From: Erysipelothrix sp.
GTDB lineage: Bacteria > Bacillota_I > Bacilli_A > Erysipelotrichales > Erysipelotrichaceae
Reading direction: 5' to 3'
Length of the DNA stretch: 47,826 nucleotides
NCBI GenBank assembly: GCA_012512595.1
Contig: JAAZDW010000007.1
Coordinates: 1 to 47,826 of the forward strand
The notes under the pieces are model-generated. The model searched no databases and had not been told where the DNA came from. It saw only the letters and a list, made by a program, of their open reading frames with translations. Shown here in pieces: positions 19,567 through 28,281 of this stretch (positions are counted from its first letter, which is position 1; each line of letters opens with the position of its first letter). Made by a program: the position numbers and the translations under genes.

Positions 19567-20847
19567 GTGAATATAGAAGATAATAAGGCAACAAAGGCCT
19601 TAATTCAAATCGAAAATGATTTTAGGGGAAATGAATTTGTAAATGTAACAAAAGCTGAAACCGCACAAGAAGATATATTTAGAGTTCAATATAATCTTGA
19701 TGGTATATATCTTACAAGTGAAGATATAGTTGATAAAATGGTTTATCACCAACTTGAAGTGACAATACCAAAAGACTATCCAAATACAGAACCTAAGTTA
19801 AAGATGTTAACACCAATTTTTCACCCAAATATTGAAAATGGTGTGATATCACTAACTGGAATTTGGGATAAAAATCAATCACTTAGCGAACTTATTATAA
19901 CTATAGGAAAAATGATTCAATATCAATTATATGATCTTGAAAATGTTGCATCAGAAAAGGCCCTAAAGTGGCTAAATGAAAACAAGATTTTTTTGCCTAT
20001 TGGAAAAACTGAAATAACAATAAACTCAAAGAATAAAAAATCAAGCACTAACTATGACCAAGCTTTAAGTGAGCTTAAAGCGATGGCAGGTGATAGTACA
20101 ACTAGCAAAAACAACGTAACAGCGAGTATCAATATTGGACATGAACTTAATCATAATTATTTGTTAAGTGTAATTGGATTGGCCTTCTTAAGTGTTGTCT
20201 TAATCTATATACTTAGGTTGCCAAGTCAGTTTTTCATTGACACTATCAGAACTTTTGAGGATTGGGTTTTTTCTTTCACCCATTCACTTATTCTTTTGGG
20301 TTTTATATCACCACTGTTTAGAATGGTCTATGGAATGCCGATAGTTGTTATACTTAGCCTTATCTTTGGATATAGAAATATGTTTGTCATTAATAAAAAA
20401 GCGAAAACAGTAAAAGATATATTGAGTTTACTCTTAATTTCCGTACTATCAGCCTTTGTCATAATATTTATTATTAACTTCTTAGATTTTTTAATAATTA
20501 ATTATACACCAATCACTGGACCAACAAGATATGGTATTTATGCATTCATCTATTTTGCCCTAACTGACTCGGCGATAGGAATGGCGGTTGGAGTTACTTT
20601 GGCAGCGATTAAAAGTGGTAAAAAGGATTTAATTAAAGGGTTTGTGGGCGGAGCTGTTGGTGGCTTTATTGGATCAATTCTAAGATCAATATTCTTTGAA
20701 TTTCCAATCCTTAACAGTCTAGCAAGCATTACTATTTTTGGAAATTTAACTTTAGGTTATATTATTGGAACCATGATATTTTCAGTATCAATTATTTTAG
20801 CAATTGATGTAGTTTTAAATTATAATAAACCAAAAAAATTAGTTTAA
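19567..20847 (+). CDS. E2 ubiquitin-conjugating-like (UBC fold, Cys-to-Ser) protein with C-terminal multi-TM domain
   Basis: MVYHQLEVTIPKDYPNTEPKLKMLTPIFHPNIENGVISLTGIWDKNQSLSELIITIGKMI...ASEKALKWLNEN matches the UBC pattern (DYP..PK...TPI(Y/F)HPN...ICL...W...L); about six hydrophobic TM segments from ~residue 196. Confidence 0.8.
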   Translation: MNIEDNKATKALIQIENDFRGNEFVNVTKAETAQEDIFRVQYNLDGIYLTSEDIVDKMVYHQLEVTIPKDYPNTEPKLKMLTPIFHPNIENGVISLTGIWDKNQSLSELIITIGKMIQYQLYDLENVASEKALKWLNENKIFLPIGKTEITINSKNKKSSTNYDQALSELKAMAGDSTTSKNNVTASINIGHELNHNYLLSVIGLAFLSVVLIYILRLPSQFFIDTIRTFEDWVFSFTHSLILLGFISPLFRMVYGMPIVVILSLIFGYRNMFVINKKAKTVKDILSLLLISVLSAFVIIFIINFLDFLIINYTPITGPTRYGIYAFIYFALTDSAIGMAVGVTLAAIKSGKKDLIKGFVGGAVGGFIGSILRSIFFEFPILNSLASITIFGNLTLGYIIGTMIFSVSIILAIDVVLNYNKPKKLV

Positions 20848-20897
20848 TTAATTTTTTTGAGTGACGGTTATTAAAAGTAATATTTCAAATTTATTAA

Positions 20898-20938
20898 TAA
20901 AACCTATACCAAGGATATTTGAATGGTATAGGTTTTTC
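20898..20938 (+). terminator. Intrinsic terminator
   Basis: AAAACCTATACC...GGTATAGGTTTTT. Confidence 0.82.
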
Positions 20939-20941
20939 GAT

Positions 20942-20976
20942 AAAAAAGCGTCAGAAATTTTCTAACGCTTTTTTGA
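20942..20976. terminator. Intrinsic terminator (bidirectional)
   Basis: AAAAAAGCGTCAGAAA-tt-TTCTAACGCTTTTTT. Confidence 0.8.
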
Positions 20977-21384
20977 TTAGTAGGCTTCATAATTTACAGA
21001 AACAAATTCGTTTGCTTCAATTAATTTTGAGATAGGGCATAGTCGATGCGCCATCTTCGCAAGTTTAATTGTGTCATCTTCACTATAACCATCAATCGCA
21101 ACATAGGCCTTCAAAATATAGTGAAGTCCATGTTCCTTGTTACGTTTTGACTCGGCTTCAACTGTAACACGGCTTTTGTGATCTTTTTTGTTTGCTTCTA
21201 GAATCGATTGAACAGTTGCATTAAGGCATAAGCTCCAAGCCATCGCAATTAAATTCTTTGGTGTTAAGTCATTATCAGTTTCATTTAAAAGTGGTTTAAA
21301 TTCAGACAAGTCTTTATCTGGTTTTTTGCTCATCCAAGTTTGTCCGCCTGAATTGACAATCTTAATAATATCTTGATTTAAAAT
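20977..21384 (-). CDS. OsmC/Ohr family protein; probable ATT start at 21384 (track ORF begins at internal ATG 21333)
   Basis: LTPKNLIAMAWSLCLNATVQ...YSEDDTIKLAKMAHRLCPISKLI; SD AGGAGTGAT lies 51+ nt upstream of ATG and just before ATT; frame open with upstream ILNQDIIKIVNSGGQTW. Confidence 0.75.
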   Translation of the reverse strand: MLNQDIIKIVNSGGQTWMSKKPDKDLSEFKPLLNETDNDLTPKNLIAMAWSLCLNATVQSILEANKKDHKSRVTVEAESKRNKEHGLHYILKAYVAIDGYSEDDTIKLAKMAHRLCPISKLIEANEFVSVNYEAY

Positions 21385-21587
21385 AGTATCACTCCTCGCT
21401 ATATTTATTATAACTCACACAGGGATTATTAAAAGAAAAGTGACTGTATAACAGTTGTTATAATAAAGACTTAAGTAATATTGAAATACTAGCCGTTTGG
21501 ACTAGGTCATTTTATTTGATAAAATGGTATATTTTAATTAGATATATATACAAAATTGAATAACAATTTAATAAAAAGGAGGAAATC

Positions 21588-23057
21588 ATGGAAAATGTAA
21601 GACGTAAATTTACTATTCTCCATTCAAATGACATGCATGGAGATTTTTTAGCCGAAGTAAAGGAGGGTAGTGGTCATTTGATTGGTGGCTTAGCGCTTTT
21701 GTCAGGCTATCTTAATCAAGTAAGAGCAGAAGAAGAAAATGTAATTTTTGCGATTGCGGGAGATATGGTTCAAGGGTCTTTAATTGATTCTGAGTATAAG
21801 GGTGTTTCAACTATAGAAATCATGAATTACTTATCACCAGATGTTGTGACCTTAGGTAATCATGAATTAGACTATGGGCTGCCTCATCTTTTGTTTTTAG
21901 AAAAGGTCGCAAACTTTCCAATTGTTAATGCTAATCTTTATATTAAACAATATGGAAAAAGATTAATGACACCATATTTGATTATCAATATGGATGGCTT
22001 TGATATTCTTTTTATTGGCATTATTACTGAAAAGGTAATGGATTCCTTAGCCCTTGATCAGCTAATTGGAACCTTTGTTTCAATTGAAGCTGCAGCTGCC
22101 GAAGTTGGGAAAATTTGTAATGCTTATAAAGATGATGATATTGATCTAACAATTGCTTTAACTCATATAGGCTTTGAATCTGATCTTGAGTTAGCTAAAC
22201 TTTTAAAGCCTGAATGGGGCGTCGATATGATTTTAGGTGGTCATTCCCATACAGTCTTAGAACAGCCAGCGGTGGTTAATGACATTTTGATTGCCCAAGC
22301 TGGGGTTGGAACTGATCAAATTGGTCGTTTTGACATTGTAGTTGATGATGATACTAATTCAATTGTTGAATGGAAGTGGCAACTAGTGCCGATAACAACA
22401 AAAACAGCTCAAGCCGATTTAGAATTAGAAACCTTTATTAACCAATATCGCGACAAAGTAAATCATAAGTATAATGGAATTATCACGCGTTTTTCTAGAA
22501 AATTGACTCACCCCAAACGTGAAGTAGAAACAACTTTAGGTAATTTAATCGCCGATGCCATGATTGACCACGCTAATACTGATGTTCTTTTACTAGGGTC
22601 CGGTGGTATTAGAGGTACAGCCTTAGGTCCGGTTGTAACCCTAGGGGATTTAAAGGCTTGTTATCCATATGATGATAGCTTAACTAGATTTACAATCACC
22701 GGCAAACAATTAAAAGCTATTTTTAATCATATAATGCGGAGTGAAAACCGTAATGGAGAAGGAGAGTGCTTCCAAGTAAATCATGGAGTAAAAGCTGTTT
22801 ATTCAGAAACAGAAGCCCAACTTTTATCTCTTTCAATTGATAATAAACCGGTCGACTTAGACCAAACTTATACGATAACCCTCCAAAATTACCATATCGC
22901 AAACTCACTAGCAAATCTTAACATTTCTAATGAGGATTTAAACGCAATAAAAAGTGGAAAGATAGTCTCTACTTCAGGTTATCAAGTCATCGAAGAGTGG
23001 CTAAGAGATCACCCAAATGAAAAAAGAGAAATTGAAGGTCGATTAGTATACGTATAA
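21588..23057 (+). CDS. Bifunctional metallophosphatase/5'-nucleotidase (paralog of 17931-19400)
   Basis: Same motifs and near-collinear sequence; SD AAAAGGAGGAAATC-ATG. Confidence 0.95.
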   Translation: MENVRRKFTILHSNDMHGDFLAEVKEGSGHLIGGLALLSGYLNQVRAEEENVIFAIAGDMVQGSLIDSEYKGVSTIEIMNYLSPDVVTLGNHELDYGLPHLLFLEKVANFPIVNANLYIKQYGKRLMTPYLIINMDGFDILFIGIITEKVMDSLALDQLIGTFVSIEAAAAEVGKICNAYKDDDIDLTIALTHIGFESDLELAKLLKPEWGVDMILGGHSHTVLEQPAVVNDILIAQAGVGTDQIGRFDIVVDDDTNSIVEWKWQLVPITTKTAQADLELETFINQYRDKVNHKYNGIITRFSRKLTHPKREVETTLGNLIADAMIDHANTDVLLLGSGGIRGTALGPVVTLGDLKACYPYDDSLTRFTITGKQLKAIFNHIMRSENRNGEGECFQVNHGVKAVYSETEAQLLSLSIDNKPVDLDQTYTITLQNYHIANSLANLNISNEDLNAIKSGKIVSTSGYQVIEEWLRDHPNEKREIEGRLVYV

Positions 23058-23073
23058 AGTCATTTCAATATAA

Positions 23074-23110
23074 TGAAAAAGGAGACACTTTTTATTACTG
23101 TCTCCTTTTG
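23074..23110. terminator. Bidirectional intrinsic terminator
   Basis: AAAAAGGAGACA...TGTCTCCTTTT. Confidence 0.83.
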
Positions 23111-23128
23111 ATAATAACTTTGAATTAA

Positions 23129-23842
23129 TCAATCTTTAAATCTAATACCTGAACCAACCCCAAAAACTGTTTGCCAATCATTTTTAAATGTTTCTATTGC
23201 GACATCAATATGTGGGTTTTTAAAAACTTGTAACAAAAGATCATATGAGGCAGTGATTGCAACAGAGCCTGCACTGATGGCTTTGATTATTTGCTCAGTG
23301 TTTTTAAAACTAGCTGCCAAAACTTTTGTTTTATAGTTATCTCGTTTAACAAGTGCGACACTGTCACTAATAAGTTTATAAGGGTCATTATTTAAGCTTT
23401 CAATCCGATTAACATAAGGCACGATATAATCAACATTTAAAGTTATAGCATAAAATGCTTGAAAGGTAGTATATATTGCAGTTGCGGTAATTCTGAAATC
23501 TCTATCAGCCGCTTTTAATAGTTTTATCGCCTTAAGTCCTTCTTTTGTGGCCGGTATTTTAACATAAGCATACTTTGATATATGCTTTTTTATCAAATAT
23601 GCTTCTTCAATAATATCTTCAGCTTTTAAGGCCACTGTTTGAATATGTAAGGAAGCGTTGGGTCCGATAAGACTTTCTATTGTTTGCATGTGAGAGTAAA
23701 AGTTTTGTTGCCTCAAAAAGTCGTTATTAAGACTTAATTCTTTTGCTATTATACTAGGATTTGAAGTGACACCCTGCATTTGTAGGTAGTCAAAAACTTC
23801 TCTAATTTCATCTAGATTAACACTGTCAATGATAAACTCCAT
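23129..23842 (-). CDS. Transaldolase family / fructose-6-phosphate aldolase-like
   Basis: MEFIIDSVNLDEIREVFDYLQMQGVTSNPSIIAKE; YVKIPATKEGLKAIKLL. Confidence 0.93.
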   Translation of the reverse strand: MEFIIDSVNLDEIREVFDYLQMQGVTSNPSIIAKELSLNNDFLRQQNFYSHMQTIESLIGPNASLHIQTVALKAEDIIEEAYLIKKHISKYAYVKIPATKEGLKAIKLLKAADRDFRITATAIYTTFQAFYAITLNVDYIVPYVNRIESLNNDPYKLISDSVALVKRDNYKTKVLAASFKNTEQIIKAISAGSVAITASYDLLLQVFKNPHIDVAIETFKNDWQTVFGVGSGIRFKD

Positions 23843-24062
23843 TTAACCACACCCTCTCAAGTAAAGATTACCAATAATTATTATAAAATTCAATAGTTCA
23901 ATAGAGATATTATTAAAAAATTTTAGGTTTTTTATCACTTATAAACATTTAGTACCATATTTAACAAATATGATGCTATTGGTACATGTAGTCATTAATT
24001 CATGTTAATATAAGATTATGAATCAGCAAATAGACTTAAAAACTATTTAAAGGGGAGTAAAG

Positions 24063-24224
24063 ATGAAGATTTCAGCGTTTAATGAAATTATAGATCTTTT
24101 AGTAGCTACTGGTTTAAGTGAACTTGATGCAATCTACTTAGTTGCTCGCTTACTTGAAGAAAAAAAAGTAGAACTAAAAGAAGACGTAATTAATGAATTA
24201 GGACTTAAGGCTAAATTAAATTAG
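24063..24224 (+). CDS. Small conserved-looking ORF (53 aa), hypothetical
   Basis: Not in track (too short); SD AAAGGGGAG then ATG; MKISAFNEIIDLLVATGLSELDAIYLVARLLEEKKVELKEDVINELGLKAKLN; followed by strong terminator. Confidence 0.65.
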   Translation: MKISAFNEIIDLLVATGLSELDAIYLVARLLEEKKVELKEDVINELGLKAKLN

Positions 24225-24234
24225 TGTATATATG

Positions 24235-24267
24235 TAAAAAAGGGTGCAGTTGGTCTGCACCCTTTTA
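24235..24267. terminator. Bidirectional intrinsic terminator
   Basis: AAAAAAGGGTGCAG-ttggt-CTGCACCCTTTT. Confidence 0.88.
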
Positions 24268-24284
24268 TCTAGTTTTACAATTAA

Positions 24285-25304
24285 TTATTCTTGGTAATTT
24301 CTAACAAAGTCATCAATTTGCTCTAAGTAACCTTGTTTTTCTTGATCACTCATCCAGGCAATTTCAAATGAGTTTTTAGCTAATTGAATAATGTCTTCTT
24401 TTGTAAGATTTTCATGTTTTGCCAAAGCATACATATCATCGGCAATGTAACTTAGAAAATAAGCTGGGTCATCTGAATTAACCGTTACCTTAACTCCATG
24501 TCGTAAAAGATATTTAATTTCTTTACCCTTCATATCATCAGTTACAAAGCTATTTGAAACTGGACAACAAGTAAAGCCAATTTTATGCTTTTTTGCATAT
24601 TCAACGAGTTCTTGGTCTTCGACAATATTTGTACCATGCTCAATTCTTGAGACACCAATTGTATAAAGGGCGTCTTTAATATGTTTGATTGAATCAACTT
24701 GATCAATGTCACAGTGCATAGTGATGTTAAAGCCATCGTCTTTTGCCATTTTAAAGACTTCTCTAAACTTTAATGGGGGATTATCTCGCTCATCAGAATC
24801 CAAGCCAATTCCTAAAATTTTATCTTTATAAGGTTTTGCCATATGATAATGTTCGATCGCTGACTCTTGGCTCATATCTCTTAGAAAACACATAATTAGT
24901 TTTGCGCTAATACCTAAGTCTTTTGCATCTTGACATGCTTGATAGTAACCTTCAAAGATTTCTTCAAAAGCTACACCTCTAGTTGTATGGGCTTGGGGGT
25001 CAAAAAACAGTTCACAATATTTAACATTTTGAGTTTTTACTTTGTGGAAGTAGGCCATCGCTAAATCATAAAAGTCTTGACGCTCTAAAAGGACATTCAT
25101 CCCTTGATAGTAGACTGCTAAAAATGAAGGCAGGTCATTGAATTTATAAGTTTCTGTAATTTCTTCTACAGTTGTCATCCCTAAATCAATATTATGTTTG
25201 TTTGCTAACTGTAGCTTAAGTTCTGGTTCTAAAGAACCTTCTAAGTGCATATGTAATTCAGCCTTAGGAATTTGATAAATAAAATCTTTACTTACTTTTG
25301 TCAT
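24285..25304 (-). CDS. add: Adenosine deaminase
   Basis: IPKAELHMHLEGSLEP, ITMHCD, RIEHGTNI, VNSDDPAYF; start moved to ATG 25304 after SD AAAGGAGG. Confidence 0.94.
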   Translation of the reverse strand: MTKVSKDFIYQIPKAELHMHLEGSLEPELKLQLANKHNIDLGMTTVEEITETYKFNDLPSFLAVYYQGMNVLLERQDFYDLAMAYFHKVKTQNVKYCELFFDPQAHTTRGVAFEEIFEGYYQACQDAKDLGISAKLIMCFLRDMSQESAIEHYHMAKPYKDKILGIGLDSDERDNPPLKFREVFKMAKDDGFNITMHCDIDQVDSIKHIKDALYTIGVSRIEHGTNIVEDQELVEYAKKHKIGFTCCPVSNSFVTDDMKGKEIKYLLRHGVKVTVNSDDPAYFLSYIADDMYALAKHENLTKEDIIQLAKNSFEIAWMSDQEKQGYLEQIDDFVRNYQE

Positions 25305-25531
25305 ATTTCCTCCTTTTATTTGACAGAAATTAATCACTATTAACCAAGAAGAAAAAATATATACCTTGATTGTTAGTTTGTTTAAGGCAAACTAGTAGAA
25401 ACTGCTCAACCATATTATGAGCATTAAATTAGGTGACTAATCTACTTATAATCATAGCATATCTAAAAGCTTTAAAATAACTTTTTTTAAATTTATACAT
25501 TGTGATAAAATGAAGTTAATGAGGTGGTTTT

Positions 25532-25966
25532 ATGGATTTAGCAAAAAGAGTCTATTACTACATGCCAGATGATAAGGCAGTCAACCAAAAAAACCGGGGC
25601 ATGTTTAATTGTAGTGAGGCAATGTTAAGGGCAATTAATGATAAATATAATTTAAACATTAGTGAAGATGCCAAGGTTCAAATGGCAGCCTTTGGTGGTG
25701 GCTTTTTTATGGGCGATGCTTGTGGGCTTTTAGTTGGTGGCTATGCAGGGCTTGCGCATATGTATACACCTAAGACTTCACCAATGGCTAATGATAAGCT
25801 TAAGACAGTGTGTAGGGAGTGGTATCTTCGCTTTAATAATAACTTTGATACTGTTGCTTGTAATAAAATGAAGCCCCTCACAGGTGGTTGTAGTGGTCAT
25901 CCTATGCAGGCTGCAAAAATTTTCGAAAAGTTAGTTAATGATGTTGGATATCAAGTAGGGGATTAA
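25532..25966 (+). CDS. C-GCAxxG-C-C family (putative redox-active) protein
   Basis: NCSEAMLRA...FGGGFFMGDACGLLVGGYAGL...C..W...F....DTVAC...GCSGHPMQAAKI. Confidence 0.85.
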   Translation: MDLAKRVYYYMPDDKAVNQKNRGMFNCSEAMLRAINDKYNLNISEDAKVQMAAFGGGFFMGDACGLLVGGYAGLAHMYTPKTSPMANDKLKTVCREWYLRFNNNFDTVACNKMKPLTGGCSGHPMQAAKIFEKLVNDVGYQVGD

Positions 25967-25967
25967 G

Positions 25968-26381
25968 ATGGAAGAAAAATTAAAACACATATTCTATGAA
26001 ATGATAGTCTTTGCGATGATTTATTATCTGGGTATTAAGATGTTTAAAGATCAATATTTATTTGCGTGGCTTATATTTAACGTAAGGTTTTCTTTGATAA
26101 TGATTTCTATTCCACTACTTTTAGTGTTGTTAAATAAGAAAGTTGTATCGGTGTTTATGACTATAGGGATTACTCTAGGAATTTTTATCGGAAATTTCTT
26201 AGGTAATTATTTCAGAGAAATAAGCATTGCAAAAATAGATACAACAATGAATGCCCAAGAAATCGCCCAACTTCATTTGCACAAAGGATTTTATATAATG
26301 ATGGCCGTTATATTTACTAGTATAATCTTGGGAATAATTTTTCAAACAAGAGAAAATAAACTAAATATTAATAACAGTTAG
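25968..26381 (+). CDS. Hypothetical membrane protein
   Basis: 137 aa with about four TM segments; directly follows upstream gene. Confidence 0.75.
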   Translation: MEEKLKHIFYEMIVFAMIYYLGIKMFKDQYLFAWLIFNVRFSLIMISIPLLLVLLNKKVVSVFMTIGITLGIFIGNFLGNYFREISIAKIDTTMNAQEIAQLHLHKGFYIMMAVIFTSIILGIIFQTRENKLNINNS

Positions 26382-26395
26382 GCTGGCGAATAAAT

Positions 26396-26974
26396 ATGAA
26401 AAGAAAAATGCGATATGTCTTTGAGGTAAGTGAAAAAAATCTAGAGACAGAAAGAATGATTTTACGGCCTTGGAAAAATTCCGACCTACATGACCTATAT
26501 GCTTATGCCAGTGTTATTGGTGTTGGTGAGATGGCTGGTTGGAAACACCATAAAAAGTTAAAAGATTCACGGGCAGTGCTATTTAATTTTATGGTTAATA
26601 AAAATGTTTATGCGATCGAACTAAAATCTAGTCAAAAAGTGATAGGTTCCATTGGAGTTGAAAAGATCTACAATAATTATTTAGGTTATCAGTATAAAAA
26701 ATTAAGTGGACGTGAACTTGGATTTGTCTTAAACAAAGATTACTGGGGCCAGGGTTTAGTGGCCGAAGCAGTAGCTAAAGTTGTAGAACATTTATTTGAA
26801 TCTTTTAAGTTTGATTATCTACTTTGTGCCCATTTTAAAAATAATAATCAATCAAAACGGGTCATTGAAAAGCTAGGCTTTAATTATGTCAAAGAAATAA
26901 GTTTTCCGACATTATTTAACCTTCAAGAAAGAGCACTTATTTATGTTAAAGATAACCCTAATCTAGTTTATTAA
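26396..26974 (+). CDS. GNAT family acetyltransferase (RimJ/RimL-like)
   Basis: LETERMILRPWKNSDLHDLYAYAS...ELGFVLNKDYWGQGLVAEAVAKVV. Confidence 0.92.
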   Translation: MKRKMRYVFEVSEKNLETERMILRPWKNSDLHDLYAYASVIGVGEMAGWKHHKKLKDSRAVLFNFMVNKNVYAIELKSSQKVIGSIGVEKIYNNYLGYQYKKLSGRELGFVLNKDYWGQGLVAEAVAKVVEHLFESFKFDYLLCAHFKNNNQSKRVIEKLGFNYVKEISFPTLFNLQERALIYVKDNPNLVY

Positions 26975-26977
26975 TAG

Positions 26978-27035
26978 CCCCACCAAATGGACGACAAACA
27001 TTATTAAATTTGTCTGCTAAGTGAGGGTTTTTTTA
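26978..27035 (+). terminator. Likely intrinsic terminator (imperfect stem)
   Basis: GCCCCAC...GACAAA...TTTGTC...GTGAGGGTTTTTTT. Confidence 0.5.
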
Positions 27036-27205
27036 ATACATTTAAACAATAAATAAACCAAGCACAATGACTTATAACTTTTAAATAATAATAAGTAAAG
27101 ATAATGATTTTTAAAATAAAATTAAAAAAGATTGTTAAAGTTGTTGTATGCGCTTACAAGGGGTACAATGTAGCTATAAGAAATACATAGAAAAGGAGAA
27201 ATAGT

Positions 27206-27565
27206 ATGAATGATAATAAATTTGAAGAAGTAAAAGATATGGTTGTCGGTGAAGTAAAAGAAACAACTGGCAAAATTATGGATGATGAAGAAATGGAATT
27301 AAAAGGCAAGTTTCAAAAAGGAATGGGAAAAGCTAGAGAAGTTGTTGGCGATGTCGTCCACGAAATGGAAGATGTCAAAGATACAGTAGTTGGCGGCGTT
27401 AAAGAATATGCCGGAAAACTTACTGATGACAATAGTTTACAGTTAAAAGGTAAACTTCAAAAAGATAAAGCAGACAGCGAATACACAAACAAAATCCTTG
27501 GTGGTCTTGGAGTATTAGCTGGTTTGTATGCAGTAAAAAGAATGTTTAGAAGAAATAAAGACTAA
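27206..27565 (+). CDS. Tandem CsbD-like protein with C-terminal TM anchor
   Basis: Two repeats (VVGEVKETTGKIMDDEEMELKGKFQK / VVGGVKEYAGKLTDDNSLQLKGKLQK) then ILGGLGVLAGLYAVKRMF. Confidence 0.88.
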   Translation: MNDNKFEEVKDMVVGEVKETTGKIMDDEEMELKGKFQKGMGKAREVVGDVVHEMEDVKDTVVGGVKEYAGKLTDDNSLQLKGKLQKDKADSEYTNKILGGLGVLAGLYAVKRMFRRNKD

Positions 27566-27629
27566 AAGTATTTATAAAAAAAAGAGAGGAGAGAATTTGT
27601 ATTAAACATTAGTTTAATATAGAGAAATT

Positions 27630-27878
27630 ATGGATTTAATTTGGACGTTATTAATAGGTGCAATTATTGGTGCCGTAGCAGGAGCTTTAACTAGCCGATC
27701 TTTACCAATGGGATGGATTGGAAATATCATCGCAGGTATCGTTGGTTCATGGCTTGGTGAAAGTTTACTAGGTGGATGGGGACCAGAATTAGCAGGAATG
27801 GCAATAGTTCCTTCAATTATTGGGGCAGTCATCTTAGTTATTATAACTTCAGCCGTATTTTCCGGCATGAACAAATAA
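27630..27878 (+). CDS. GlsB/YeaQ/YmgE family stress-response membrane protein
   Basis: LIGAIIGAVAGALTSRSLPMGWIGNIIAGIVGSWLGESLLGGWGPELAGMAIVPSIIGAVILV. Confidence 0.92.
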   Translation: MDLIWTLLIGAIIGAVAGALTSRSLPMGWIGNIIAGIVGSWLGESLLGGWGPELAGMAIVPSIIGAVILVIITSAVFSGMNK

Positions 27879-28281
27879 AATTATAAAGTAAAAATTTAAA
27901 AAATTAAACATTTAGATGGACCATGGGTAAACCTTAGGTCCATCTATTTTTATTAATGGAGATATCTAAAATTGTTTTAGGGCTTTAAACTTTAAATAAC
28001 GACTTTAAGATTATTTATCATTACATCTATAAGATCAGTAACTAAATATTCACTTGATAATATATTTGCTTTATTCGTGTTGTTTTTATAAAAAGTTTAA
28101 AAAACAGGTTATTATAAACAGCGTTTTAAAAGGTCCTATAATCGCTTTAATGGAATGATTGGAGTTAGAAGGTTATAATAGAGATAGAAAGCACAAAAAA
28201 TATTGTGCAAAAGCTAAATATAATTTAAATTACATATATTAATTGTAATTATTTTTAGCTAAAACAAAGAAAGGTGATTTA

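Noticed and set aside
27614-27874. Minus-strand ORF 86 aa
   Set aside because: Antisense to the GlsB-family gene, which has recognisable motifs
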